The position numbers were made by a program, and so were the translations under genes. Below are positions 13,001 to 23,484 of a stretch of 64,000 nucleotides of DNA, piece after piece. The notes beneath the pieces were generated by a model. That model made no database searches, was not told the DNA's origin, and worked only from the letters and a program-made list of their open reading frames with translations. The first letter of the stretch is position 1, and the number at the start of each line of letters is the position of its first letter. The stretch is from Rhyzopertha dominica. Lineage: Eukaryota; Arthropoda; Insecta; Coleoptera; Bostrichidae. Location: the NCBI GenBank assembly GCA_025024175.1, contig QCXZ01000001.1:39488942-39552941 (forward strand), given 5' to 3'.

Positions 13001-16000
13001 AAACGATTCCCTTAACATGTCCCCAAACATAATAATCCAGGGGATTTAAGTCAGGTGAATGTGCAGGCCAAGCCACCGGCCCCTCCCCGGGAATCAAATT
13101 CTGACGGTTGCCGCCTTGACATCCTATCCATCGGCAAGGATAATTTTCGTCTAGCCAGTACTGCACTTGCCATCCATAGTGTGCAGGAGCACCGTCTAAT
13201 TGCATCCAACATTCTTCACGTAAATTTAATGGAACGTCTTAATAACTTCAGGAAGAATATTTTCCAGAAAATCATGGAACAAATTGGCATTCAATCGAGG
13301 AGGAAGAAAATGTGGTCCACACAGACTGTTACTTATAACGCCAATCCACACATTTGCACTGAACTCGTGCTGAAATGCCTAATACACCTAGGATTTTCGT
13401 GATCCCAGACATGGAGATTATGGTAGTTCACGACTCCAGTTTTCGTGAAATTAGACTCATCTGTCCACAAAACTTTGTGCAGAAAATGTGGATTTATTTC
13501 GACTGACTCCAAAATCCATCTACAAAACGTAAGACGCCTTTCAGCATCTTCAGGTAACAAACCTTGGACAGGCTGCAAATGGAAGATTTTTCGGTGGTCT
13601 TGCTTAAGAGCTCTAAACATCTTAGATTGGCATACACCGAGTTGTCGGGCTGCTCGACGTGTACTCATTGTTCTATCATTGTTGAAAACTTGAAGAATTC
13701 TGTTATCTCTTCGACAACCAATGTGATTCTGATTATTGAGAACTCCAAATCCATGTTCACGAAAACGACGATGAACTTCTACAAAAGTGTGGGAGTGCGG
13801 AACTCTTCTGTTCGGAAAACGTATGCGGTACTCTTCAACGGCAGCATTAGAATTTCCGTCGCAGAAACCATAAACATAATGAATGTCGGCGTATTCGGCA
13901 TTTGTAAACATTCTGGGCATCTTTTCGCACAATAAACGTCACAACAAAGGTCTCGAGCAACAATGACATTTATTTTGACTTAGGACTTACGCTAGGATGT
14001 GTTTTGTTTTTCAAGGCATGCTGCTATTTGCTCAACGCAGCTGATCTGTGTTCGGAATTTAGTAGAATATCTCGAAAACTAAGCGACATATCAAAAAAGT
14101 TTAAGAACAAAAAAGTTGGTAAAAAGACTGAACATATCAGAAAAAAAAATAATTTGTACAGTGGCGTGCGATAAAAAAGTTCTACCAGATTTCGTGCAGC
14201 TGACACCCACAAAAACAACACCCTGCATAGCAATTCATCTAAATTTTTTACCACATGTCAGTTACGTTGCCCTTAGCATATAACCAAACACTTGCGTACT
14301 TACATCCCCTGGCTTACAAGTAATAAAATAAAAACCGAAAAATATTTCAAACTTTGGCGCCATTTTACTCCAAACGGAAACGTTTTTGTAGTATGGTTTA
14401 TAATATAAACTATCATTATTTCGGTTACTTCTATTGATACCTGAAGTTATTCTAGTAAAATCTGAATCACCCTGTATATAAGCTGGTGCATTTTTGAATT
14501 TGGTTTGTTGATGCCGCTGTAACCCATCAATAGTGTGCTAGCATGAATTTCTTCTGTGAATTGTTGTCGAAAGTTAGGATGACGTAAAGTGAAAAAAAAA
14601 TTAATAAAAATAAGAAATTTTGTGTATTTTTCAGGCTTCGCCCAAGTTTATTGCTATCAGGAGAACAACTAAATTTCAGCTTCAGCTCTGGCTTCAGCAC
14701 AAAAAAATTACTTTGGGTGGGACTCCTATTATTGTATTTATATGGAAAGTTTAGATTTATTGCAAATTGTCAAACACACACAGTGTGTGGCAGTTATTAA
14801 GAGCTGTCAGCTACCAAAAACTACAACTACTATTTGATGGTCTTTTTGTGACAGTACTCCTGAAAAATCCTTCCACCCGCAACTTTTTTGATTACATAGT
14901 CGGCTATAATTCGCTAAGCAAGCAAACTGGGGAAAAATGTCAAGAGTATAAATTTGTTCAAAATATACATATTTCCTACAAAAACGAATTCAGCGAAGCC
15001 CGGTGCGTGCTACGTGCATCCTACTGAAGGTTTTTAGTGATAGTGCTGCTGAAAAAATTTATTTATCATAACTTGATAAATTAGCAAAATGTCAAAATAT
15101 ATCAAGAATACCAATTTGTAAAAACACCTTTTTTCTTCAGAAAAACACAATTGCGGTCCCTAATCTAACATGAAGGAAAAGCTTCAAGGGATTGGTGGTC
15201 GAAAATTCAGATTTGAGCTTTCAGTGAACTAAGTATATTAACAGAAGAAAAAACCTGCCCTCCCCTAATGAATTACAATAATTTAAATACTAATCCGACA
15301 AATTTTTATGGAGTAAAATACACAACATTAAATCGTGGTAAGATGTAGTATAAAAATCACTTTGTTATCAACACTGTCATTACAAATTAACTTATATGTT
15401 TAGTAAAAAAAGACTCAGTATCTTAAGAAAGAAGATTTGGTGAAATTAAAAACTCAGAGTTCAGGATGATTTCTGCAGGATTTCCACTTATTGTGGGGTT
15501 TTTGAGCTAATATGTGCAGTATTGTGAAAGTAAGCTACCCATTGCAAGTATTTTTAAGCGCTGCATTCTAGTCTACCAAAAGATGTTCACATCATCATGC
15601 ACATTTGTAAACACTAGGTTTTGCATAGACAATGTAAAACTGAATTCTGTTTCATTTGCTTATATGGTTGGCTGCTGTCAAAGTAATGTTACCATGAATT
15701 TGGCTCTGTTGCATGTGCTGTAGTTTATCTAATCAATTAAAATGGCTGCATCTTTGTTTTCAACTGACATAGTATAAAAATAACTTGGTTTATGGTGAGA
15801 ACAAACAATAGTGTGTCAAGTAGCAAAGGCAGTTTGTGGCTCTGCCACATTTATTGGAAGACCGCCTTCGGCTAATAAAATAGAATGGACATAAGCTATA
15901 ATGGTTGTATAGTTTACCTAGTAAAAGTATGGTACAAGGTTGAGGAGGAGCAATTCACTCACAGAAAATCAAATTACTATGCATCTAGAGCAATGCCTAT

Positions 16001-17552
16001 ACAAATTCAAGATATTCTAGGAATGAAACCCAAAAAGCAAGAAAAGAAGTTGCTGGCAGATGTTTTTTGCAGTTCTATAAATTGGCATACTACTGCATCA
16101 TACAATAAATACTGCACATAGAGCAGCGCTTACATTGAGTGAATACTACAAGTAGAAATCTTTATCTCCTGTTTTCCAATAAAATACTGCAGTTACTATT
16201 TGTAATCTTGTATGGAAGAAATTCTATCGGAATTGGCATCAGTTGTTTGTGTTTCACTGTAGTGTAAAACGAATCTGATGAAAAGTGCTTGGAACATAGG
16301 TGTGCTGAAATTTTGTAAATTAACTATTTTGTTTCAAGTAAAAAATCATATACCACCATTTTGTACATTGAATTTATCCTCTTGTCTACTACATGTTTGC
16401 ACCCACTCCACAGGTAATAATAATGTTCGTCCAAGTTTTGAATTTTGCGTCCAAGGTTATGTCACGCCCTGCTATTGTTTGTTCTCAACACACTTGAGTT
16501 GTGTAAATATCCTGCCATGATAGCACTTGGTTTTGTGTTGAACAACAATTTTCTTTGTTAAATTTATTAGATATAAATATCCAAAAATCGATACTTCTCT
16601 GTCCTAAATGGCTCACTTTACTGATTCTGTATCCTGCTTATTAAAATTTTGCAATGACCCGAAGCCTTTGTCATGGCAGTCAAGCATTGGTTCATAAAAA
16701 TTTATCATTTATGAGTATGAATGTTCCCAATTATAATAAGGAACTTTACTAAAAGAAAAGGTAATTTAGACAACATGTACATACAAAAAACCCATAAAAA
16801 AAGCACCTAAAATCGACTTGAAAACACCTCACATAGGACAACCAGACATTAAAAAACAAGCAACACTTCCGTAGTACAGGGAAAAACACTCTGCGTCATA
16901 AAGTAGTTCCAAATTGAAATGCATACTTCATATCCATCTTGAGAACTGTTGTAGTGGTGTGCAAAACTTAGCAGCTTAACATTAACATTTTCGAGCGACA
17001 TATCTGTTCTCAATAATTAGCGAAAACTGTATGTATGCATTTCAAAAGTAGAAATAACCTTAGTATACCCAAAGGTTATTTCCAGATGTCGTTTGATGGC
17101 ATGAAAATAATTAGTGCTCATGTATGTCATCTTTTAATAAAAAAAATTGATGATGTAAATGTCCTGGATATTTAAATGAGCTATAGAACTTCTGCTTTGT
17201 AAGCTACAATACATACTAATTTAATTAGGGCAATACACTAAGATGACATCATACTTACATTATACTACGATATATATGATCCATCGGTTCGAACTTTAGA
17301 TTCATATTATTGGGATCGTTAAAGTATACTTGAAATTTCTCCTCAATTCTATTTTTAAACTTCTCTAGCATTTCCTTTTCAGCAGCTTGTCGTTTCTCAA
17401 TTTCTTCCTTTCTCTCTAAATATGAACCAATTTTGATAGTTGGTAAAATACCTATACGAAATTAAAAACTCACTTTTAATTATCTGTTTCTCCTTTTCAC
17501 TTAAAGAAGGTGGTTTATCCATAGAATTCATTATTGAACCCAATAGATCCAT
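7010..17552 (-). CDS. SPAG7: SPAG7 homologue, R3H-domain protein (5 exons)
   Basis: Exons in transcript order are 17552-17474, 17415-17259, 7802-7631, 7579-7423 and 7134-7010. All have GT-AG borders and matching phase, giving 229 residues against 227 in human SPAG7. The start MDLLGSIMNSMDKPPSL matches the family N terminus. The R3H region, about residues 45-110, includes FEPMDHIYRSI, HEVAESQGL and FGTDGVDRYV. The tail carries SNYKDKYAHLIGQDAA, NKTYGF and the basic MADIRAKKRLR. R3H domains bind single-stranded nucleic acid; SPAG7 is thought to be nuclear, but its exact role is poorly defined. For exon 2, the acceptor TTTAG at 17416-17420 keeps the length close to human; a second AG about 33 bp upstream would add 11 residues. 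Intron 2 is 9.46 kb and full of transposons, while two other introns are only 51 and 58 bp. Confidence 0.95.
7803..8750 (+). mobile_element. hAT transposon remnant in SPAG7 intron 2
   Basis: A terminal-like segment GGTGACCAGACATCCGGAAA near 7834 resembles hAT ends, and its inner TCCGGAAAATTCCGGA is nearly palindromic. Downstream, an open stretch at 8427-8741 encodes about 104 residues with hAT dimerisation-region wording (ALKDFCDFVDVNY, HTKTRWPSL, YVFFLHSSMSIFQTN, LERQDSSI). Before that, the frames are broken by stops (CIQHGSDGLKFDVE-like words near 8345-8390). The transposase is truncated and inactive, and the right end was not found. Confidence 0.7.
8751..10030. other. SPAG7 intron 2 sequence, nothing recognised
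   Basis: Poly-A/T-rich sequence with several weakly repeated phrases (stretches like TTTTTTTCGAAAATGTC around 8880-9180). It could be inner or flanking parts of the hAT element or a diverged repeat. No coding unit was recognised. Confidence 0.35.
10033..10260. repeat. Dispersed repeat, second copy at 35400-35715
   Basis: Shared blocks with the 35 kb copy include CATACACATCGCTGCACACA against CATGCTCATTGCTGCACACA, then AAGTTCATTCTAAAGA and AATAAGCTGGAAAGCAACTG. The 35 kb copy has an extra segment of about 90 bp between two of these blocks. Together with 1-85 this defines an interspersed family of unknown type. Confidence 0.7.
10267..10960 (+). pseudogene. Non-LTR reverse transcriptase fragment
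   Basis: The frame at 10267-10506 gives YINDLIL, then TYTDDTVVLYRGKNW, where TDD stands in for the catalytic YADD box, followed by LNVKKNKFLTIS. After a stop, 10540-10740 gives words like YLGIEVDCHLRWNVHM and the region at 10703-10951 carries the C-terminal VWGST, EVLQNRIAKPIYN. This order is typical of jockey/R1-type elements. The 5' half (endonuclease and fingers) is absent, as expected of 5'-truncated insertion. It is decayed, with an N inside. Confidence 0.75.
11920..13932 (-). pseudogene. IS630/Tc1/mariner transposase, interrupted
   Basis: The N terminus at 13932 opens MFTNAEYADIHYVYGFCDGN, followed by an HTH-like region and RRAARQLGV. Catalytic aspartates can be seen in VLWTDESNF, then QLDGAPAH, then HSPDLNPLDYYVWG, so the triad is DDD. 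There are about 47 residues between the second and third, including an odd insert after RWIG. One frameshift lies near 13383 and another near 13215-13235. The C terminus (RIQNACSELRND to the stop at 11920-11922) lies beyond the inserted element. If that insert and one TTAA copy are ignored, the two sides meet in frame. The expected length is about 366 residues. It is not functional. Confidence 0.85.
12058..12967. mobile_element. piggyBac-type non-autonomous element (TTAA target)
   Basis: The 910 bp insert starts GAGGGGCATTTACTT and ends GTAAACGCCCCTC, so the terminal inverted repeats match over about 13 bp. It is flanked by TTAA at 12054-12057 and 12968-12971, the hallmark of piggyBac-superfamily insertion. 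It carries no recognisable transposase. An internal inverted pair near 12695-12725 and 12820-12850 (GTAGCTACAACGT type) is present. It sits inside the mariner transposase, so it is the younger insertion. Confidence 0.8.
14475..17257. other. SPAG7 intron 2, right part, nothing recognised
   Basis: I find no recognisable gene or full transposon here. The open stretch at 15885-16121 (78 residues) has lysine-rich and aromatic content but no known motif and no splice context. AT-rich and probably old repeat sequence. Confidence 0.35.
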
Positions 17553-18032
17553 TATGTTTGTGTTTTCTGTGGATACAAGAAACTTATGAAAGTAAAATAA
17601 ATACTGACTCAAGTAAAACACTAACCCTGTTAAGATTCTGAGAAGAAATAAAACAGAAAATTGAAAAGAGTGCAGGAGTAGTATAAAAGTATAATAACTG
17701 TGACCTAAACAGCTGATCCATCGCCTTTGCCAAATTCATTCTGTACGTCCGTTTCCATCGACAGTGTACACGTTTCAAACATACTTTGGTACCTTATAAA
17801 TACTTAAATATCTACTATGAAATCTGCTTCCATAAAGCAGTTTTCAATTTTATTGAACTATTGTTTATTTTTCGAAATACCTAATCGAAATAAGAAACTG
17901 TTTTGTGAGAATAAATGTAATAGCCTAACTTAGGCAACATTGAATTGGTTATTAGCACTACTAAGAGCATTATCTACTCTCAGTTAGAGCTACAAAAATG
18001 ATGTATAATAATGATGATTGCAAGAGAAATAC

Positions 18033-18076
<44 letters not shown>

Positions 18077-18841
18077 CAATGTAACTAATACATAAATGAT
18101 TAATGTAGTTATTTGGGATGCAAGGTAACCAGTTTTACATGGGAAANCTTACATTTTATTATATACAAAAATATGTAAAGAATTAGGAAAGCATTTCTAG
18201 TTTCTAGTCTAGAAACAAAGTTTCATAAATTCATTCATTATTGTTCGTGATAAATCAAACTAAATTGCAGAATCCAGAAGAAAAAACCTTTCTTTTTATT
18301 AACAAACAAAAAAAATGCCTGATATTATTGATCTAAAACTATCCTGTAAATCAGTTAAATATAGTGAAACGAATTAAATAACAAGGCTTCTTGTGAAATT
18401 AAGCTTTCAAATGACTTAGATAACCACTTATCCTTTTTTTGTGCTGTTTCAAAACTACTTTGCGTTTGTTATCATTTTATTTATAATTATTACATTTTTT
18501 CCTCGTCGTCAGTTTCGATTAATTTCAATCTTTTGATGTGACGGATTTCTAGAACGTTATTTTTTTTAATTGTTGGCAACGCTGCATAAGTGTGCAAGAA
18601 AACTACTGGCTGAATGTGAATTGGACGTTGAAGTTGAAACGTTGATCAATGAAAAAAAAACTCACTAAATGTTTGAATCTGAAACTGTGCTCTGAAAATA
18701 CTGCCGCAAAGTAAAGGCTAAATAGATAACTGGGCAGGTGGTAAGTTTCTAGGCACGAAGTTAGATGTCGAGAACATAATATCAAATAATCTTTACAGGT
18801 TGATTGGCTCTTCTATTACATAGGTACAACTATAAAAAATA
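17553..18841. promoter_or_regulatory. Shared upstream region of SPAG7 and HAUS6
   Basis: SPAG7 (-) and HAUS6 (+) start codons face away from each other across 1.29 kb, so this interval must hold both promoters, unless untranslated exons lie elsewhere. I do not see a convincing TATA box. The middle holds a trinucleotide AAT microsatellite. Position alone supports the call. Confidence 0.5.
18033..18074. repeat. AAT microsatellite
   Basis: About fourteen uninterrupted AAT (ATA/TAA) units in a run, within the SPAG7-HAUS6 upstream region. Likely length-polymorphic. Confidence 0.95.
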
Positions 18842-19999
18842 ATGTTGTCGATGGCGTTAAAAGCCCGTCGAGATTGTGGAGCTCAGCTTCAAGAGCAGCT
18901 ATACAGCAACATTTGTCTTTTGTCCATTTTGCACCCACCTGTGGACAGTAAAGTTCAAGAAGTGTTGAAGAAAGATATGTTTGCAAAGAGTAACAAGACT
19001 GCATTTCAACACATCGTGTACTATTTACTGAGTCTATTGGATCCAAAATCAATCAAAGAGAAAATTCCATCATGGCCTCTGCTCATTCCTCGACAGGAAA
19101 CAGAATTTAGAAATGAAGTTATGGCATACATAAACGAACTTTCTTCTATATATAAGGATGCTGATGTACCAACTTTAATGACGTCACATTTGGTGTCACC
19201 TGGTGGTTATAAATTTATGCGTTTTTTGTTAAAACTAACAGAACTTGTTATGAGAATTTGTTTGGATAATGACAATGACCTGCTTTACCCTTTGAAACCA
19301 AATCGTAATTCTACAGTAACAGAGCATTCTAAAATGAATTTAAAAAGACTGACTGAATATGTTAATGAGGATACTTTAAGTATAAAGTGGGAGAGTGAAA
19401 ACTATTTGCAAAATTCTAAATTTGAAGCTGAAAATATTCTACAACATAAGATAGATTTACATAGTGCGATCAATGTACGTAAAGATACTTTGAAAAGCAA
19501 GAGAGATATTGTTGGTGACGATATTGACAAACAAGTTAGTTACATCCAGAGGGAATTGGAAGTGCCTGCTATGTTGCAAAAAGGAAGTTTGGACATTACA
19601 TTTCTTATATCTCATCTACTTTCAGAACAAATGGTTTTACATTTTGATAGTTCTAGATATATGTTACCAAAAGAACTGTCATGTAACAATAATGAAAGCT
19701 TTAATAATTTGCAGTTTTTAAAAAAATTTTGCTTATTTCTTGATAAAATACATTTAACAATGCCTTCTATTAATAATACATTTGTAAATATTGAATCTGT
19801 AAAATATAAACAATATGATCAGATCTTGTCAGCTACAACAAAAAGATACGACAATATCTTGGAGGCTCTTTTTAAGGCATCCTCTGCAGTCGATAGTGCA
19901 TTCGTTACAAATAATAATACAGAAAATTATTCTTTTGATGAAATTTTAGCTGTACCCTTAGATAGTTTATCCCCTATTATAACATATTCAACCCATTAA
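18842..19999 (+). CDS. HAUS6: HAUS augmin-like complex subunit 6 (Dgt6 homologue)
   Basis: One uninterrupted 385-codon frame. Residues about 10-150 match the HAUS6 N-terminal domain. MFAKSNKTAFQHIVYYLLSLLD corresponds to the family motif (M)F-x-K-x-N-x-x-AF-x-I; PSWPLLIPRQETEFRNEV matches the WPP/TEFR block; and VSPGGYKFMRFLLKL matches the conserved SPGG-KF block. The rest is helical and probably coiled coil. Augmin binds spindle microtubules and recruits gamma-tubulin to branch new ones in mitosis; HAUS6 (Dgt6 in Drosophila) links augmin to the gamma-tubulin ring complex. The protein is much shorter than human HAUS6 (about 955) and fly Dgt6, so the long C-terminal tail is missing or lies in exons I do not detect. 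A second ATG is four codons in (MLSM). Confidence 0.88.
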   Translation: MLSMALKARRDCGAQLQEQLYSNICLLSILHPPVDSKVQEVLKKDMFAKSNKTAFQHIVYYLLSLLDPKSIKEKIPSWPLLIPRQETEFRNEVMAYINELSSIYKDADVPTLMTSHLVSPGGYKFMRFLLKLTELVMRICLDNDNDLLYPLKPNRNSTVTEHSKMNLKRLTEYVNEDTLSIKWESENYLQNSKFEAENILQHKIDLHSAINVRKDTLKSKRDIVGDDIDKQVSYIQRELEVPAMLQKGSLDITFLISHLLSEQMVLHFDSSRYMLPKELSCNNNESFNNLQFLKKFCLFLDKIHLTMPSINNTFVNIESVKYKQYDQILSATTKRYDNILEALFKASSAVDSAFVTNNNTENYSFDEILAVPLDSLSPIITYSTH

Positions 20000-20222
20000 A
20001 AATATATAAATTAAAGTAAATGTTTTGTTTGTTTTAGTTATGAGGTAGTATNGAAGTAGCAGTTTATTTCTATAAATATGAATATTGTAATCAAAAATCT
20101 TTAGTTATATATTTTTCATTCTTTAACATGGTTTTACTCAGACATGCAAAATTATATGGTTATGAACAAGGAACGAACTAGCGATGGGCAAAAACAAGAT
20201 TTCTTATTTGAATGAGAAAAAC
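20000..20222. other. HAUS6 3' flank
   Basis: Likely 3' untranslated region of HAUS6, AT-rich, with no canonical AATAAA close to the stop. Nothing else is seen. Confidence 0.4.
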
Positions 20223-20392
20223 CTGACATGTTGTGTTCTGGGTTGCTTCCCAACTTTGCTTGTTTGACCTTGACGTTTCGACACTCATGTCTTTTTCAGA
20301 AGTTTCAGAGCTGTTTCTACTTCTGAGGAATACACCGACATGAGTGTCGAAACGTCAAGGTCAAATAAGCAACCCGGAAAAAAAACATGTCA
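20223..20392. repeat. Palindromic repeat with paired hammerhead-like motifs
   Basis: The two halves are inverted copies: CTGGGTTGC near 20238 against GCAACCCGG near 20370, and TTGACCTTGACGTTTCGACA against TGTCGAAACGTCAAGGTCAA. The right half carries, on the plus strand, CTGAGGA, a hairpin closing on GTGTC, then GAAACGTC. The left half carries the reverse complement in a more decayed form. The same motif occurs at 59655-59698. The unit looks like a pair of solo terminal repeats from a Penelope-like element. Confidence 0.7.
20318..20362 (+). ncRNA. Hammerhead-ribozyme-like motif
   Basis: Core CTGAGGA (fits CUGANGA) at 20323-20329, a hairpin stem (GACA/TGTC or ACAC/GTGT), GAAA at 20349-20352, then CGTC, so the short helix III would be the palindrome ACGT with C as cleavage base. 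One extra base separates the core from stem II. Known Penelope-associated hammerheads have minimal helix III and act as dimers. Activity is inferred only. Confidence 0.5.
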
Positions 20393-22719
20393 TCAATACC
20401 AACCACGGAAGCCTTCAAACCGAGAAAAACCTGGTATTATCCCAGAAACTTTTCTCTCAACTTTTTCAATGTAGTTAAGTTCCTTATAAAACAACAGTTA
20501 TTAGATACCAAACAATTCCCCTAAAAAAACTAATTTAGCAAAACAATTTTCTCTCAATTTTTGTTTTTTCCAATGTGAAAACCCCTTAGGTAACTTATGT
20601 ACAAGCAATTTGTTAGGGGAATTATTTGTAAATAATATTTTAATAAAAACAAATAGATTTGCAGATAAAAAATACATTTAAAATAAATAGAATAAAAGTA
20701 GATAATCAGAATTTATTATCATTTAGAACTAGAATTATGATTATTTAGTTCATATTTTTTGTTGTTAATAATATAAATCTAATTCATCTTTTTTATTGAA
20801 AAATAATAAACCAATTTAAACTTTTTTAGAAAACAACTCACTATAGTTTTCAGTAAAAATGAGCAAAGTGCAAACGGAGAACAAATACAGTGATGTATTT
20901 CTTAAGAGACAATCTGTAAATCTAAATAAACTACAAAACTTAAAATATTTTCGTTGCAAAATTAATTTTCCCCGCCTTTCTTTCTAGGATAGATTATACT
21001 TTCTCCTTCTCTTCCTTTTGTATGTCTTCAGATTTTCTATATTGCTTAAAACCGTTGTCTGAATAATATTATCTGAACAGTATGTTAGGTAGATCGTTTT
21101 ATTATTTGCCACTTGTGAAAAAGGTATTTTTTTCGTGCAAAAACAAAATCGATAAATTATAAAAAGAAGCAATCCTTTTAGGGAACAAAGCCAACTTGGA
21201 AAATGCCCACAGATAATCAATAGAAAAATAGAATAAATAAATCATATTCAATATTCATTTACAGTGTCCCATTTTTGTTCTAATTGTAGGGTATATCGGC
21301 AACTATTAATGCTAGAGCTTAAGCTGTACCATCATCGTTTGTTTTAAAGCTATAGCCAACTTTTGAATAAGTAATGTAATATTTCTTCAGTTCTCAATAT
21401 CTTGCTCAAGTATGTAGATACAACAAAAAACTATGGAGACATTTTTATTTTGAATCCAGTGGCGTACTGAGAATATTTTTAGGCCACATTTGTGACATAC
21501 AACACAGACTTGTATATGGTTGAAATGATCTATTTTTTTTTATTAAGAAAATGTACGTTTACATTAAGTGTATTTTTACTAATTTTGGTATTATTCAATT
21601 TCATTTTTATTGGTAATTTAATCAGATTTTATGTTTACATCCAGGAGACTATGAAACAAGTAACCCCACAATATAATTTATATTATTACGTAAAAATCTT
21701 AATCCATTAAACGCAGTATGTGCCCATTTGGCTATATACATAAGACCGCTGAATATAAAACTGATAGGAAGGACTATATGATTCAATTCATGGGACCAGA
21801 ATGGAACTTGCATTATGGCAGACTACTGCTTCCGCTTTGGCAGTGGCTTGTTCTGTGGCAGTGGCTCAGTGTCATTACATCAACACGACGTTTCATAAAC
21901 ATGCTGGTAGATCAACACAGAGTTAGAAAATCGCCACGTTTCATGAACATTTCAAATCACACGATACACAATAAGCTGCGAATTTTGTGTCGATGTTTTC
22001 AAAACTGCTTATATTGTAGTTCACTTGTACATTATGGCACATTCGATCTACAAACTATAGGTAGTCGGTGATCCTAAAGAAAAGATTTTTTCTACTGCGG
22101 GACGCTCAGATATAAACTTCCCTGCGTCTATCGAATTTAACCCCCACCTTCTGTGACGTCTGAGCCCTTCACAAGGACTCAGAAAATTAGGAACTTGTTT
22201 TGTCGCACCCTGTATAATATATTACTTCTGGTTGCTGCTAAAAACCTTTCTCTTCGCATAGGCAAATTACATTCGTTGCTTCTGATTTTAGTCTTTAAAA
22301 ATAAATTAAATTGCTTTGTTTAGTTTTCTTGTCCAATGGTTGTTCTTCACTGGCTTTAATATGTATAACAAATAATATATTTATTTAAAATTTTACCAGT
22401 ACGTTAGATAATCGTGTCCCTTGATAGATTTTCTCGATTTTTTTTTTATAAATTCGAACATGATGCTGTAATACGATTACGACTGTACAACCTATAAATG
22501 TTAAACAAAAACACACAAGACGGACTGTATTTGTGTTCCTGGTAGTTCTAAAGTACAAAACACTGCAACCAACCGCAAAACGCAGGAAGTTGTATCCAGT
22601 TGTACCGTCTAACTGAGGGTGTTTCTGTAACGTAGTAGTTTTCAAATGGCATATTAATGTAACGTCGTGTATCGTGTTGATGTATTGTCCTGTTACCACA
22701 TTAAATATTACCTAAATAA
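20393..22719. other. Intergenic, nothing recognised
   Basis: AT-rich sequence with no supported gene. The reverse open stretch at 22385-22699 (104 residues) has one hydrophobic segment but no recognisable family and no splice context, and 21718-22071 on the plus strand is likewise unsupported. A short CACCCTGTATAAT near 22206 resembles a mariner-type end but has no partner. Confidence 0.4.
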
Positions 22720-22885
22720 CGAATTTAGCAAAACTCGAAATTATAATAAGTTCATAAACACTTTGTAACTGTTCAGAGCATATTGAGAGTTTAGGTATAT
22801 TAAATACTCCTGTATTATGTCCTCGCATCGCATGATCATTATTATGTGTTTCACTCTGAATAAGATGATAAAAAAATATCACATG
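22720..22885. repeat. Dispersed repeat; inverted copy at about 46840-47060
   Basis: Shared words in opposite orientation include TTTAGCAAAACTC against GAGTTTTGCTAAG, GTAACTGTTCAGAGCATATTG against CATGCTCTGAACAGTTAC, and ATTATTATGTGTTTCA against GAAACACATAATAATAA. Both copies are diverged. Type unknown. Confidence 0.7.
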
Positions 22886-23059
22886 AAATCTGTATTTATG
22901 TCCTTAGCTGTGGAAAGCAATGCTGTTTTTTCCTTTGTCGNCTTTTTTANCCATATAAATAAAACTGCAATATTTTGAATGCCAGAATGGCATCTAAAAA
23001 TCGTTTTAAATTAAAAAATAATTAAATCAACCTTTCCATAAGACGCAATATAAAAAAAG

Positions 23060-23484
23060 TTCTATGAACTTTACATATAGTTGCTGCGTCCCACGACTGC
23101 GTCCGCGTATCCGTATTCAAATTCAAAACTTCGCAACCTCTGTCTAGTCTCTCTCTCTCTCTCTCTCTCGTCAGTGTCTCCTGCAACCTCACCGCGGACG
23201 CGGACGTATATTAACCTCTGCGGCCTTACAGCCCTCCGCGGCCCTACGTCGCTCACTTCAAAAGTCAACAAACGTCAAACTTCCAAGCGCAAACTTTCTT
23301 AAGCGCAAGCGCGTAAGTTATGAACGCATGAGATATGATGCACGACAGCACGACATGCATCAAGCGTCAATGTCAACCGTCAACTTGCATTGTGCCTCAG
23401 ATTGTGCATTTGCATAGTGTGTAATTGTCAAAAATTAGTTTATGAGGAATCAAAAAGGGTGCTTTTATTACTAAACGAAAAGCA
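23060..23484. promoter_or_regulatory. WDFY2 upstream region, CpG-containing
   Basis: Directly before the WDFY2 start the base composition changes from AT-rich to a G+C-richer, CG-dinucleotide-rich stretch (about 23080-23310), including a CT repeat at about 23147-23169. It probably holds the WDFY2 promoter and 5' untranslated region. It might instead be a G+C-rich repeat insertion. No specific factor site is claimed. Confidence 0.4.
23147..23169. repeat. CT microsatellite
   Basis: About eleven uninterrupted TC units. Confidence 0.9.

Larger units (their letters stand above)
11373..14474 (-). mobile_element. Tc1/mariner element with about 430 bp inverted ends
   Basis: The two ends, about 11373-11801 and 14046-14474, are long inverted copies (CAGGGTGATTCAGATTTTAC at the right end, CGGGTGATTCAG at the left). 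They are flanked by TA at 11371-11372 and 14475-14476, the standard mariner target duplication. A broken transposase reads leftward inside. Its body is split by a separate TTAA-flanked insertion at 12058-12967. Ends of over 400 bp are unusual for this superfamily, where 20-30 bp is common. It lies within SPAG7 intron 2. Confidence 0.85.

Noticed and set aside
13055..13935. Plus-strand open frames at 13055-13402, 13445-13693 and 13564-13935
   Set aside because: They lie opposite the mariner transposase, which has the catalytic motifs on the reverse strand.
18816..19052. Reverse open frame over the HAUS6 start
   Set aside because: Shadow of HAUS6, with no independent support.
23071..23302. Open frames on both strands around the CT repeat upstream of WDFY2
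   Set aside because: Arg/Glu and Ser/Leu runs come from the microsatellite; no family resemblance.
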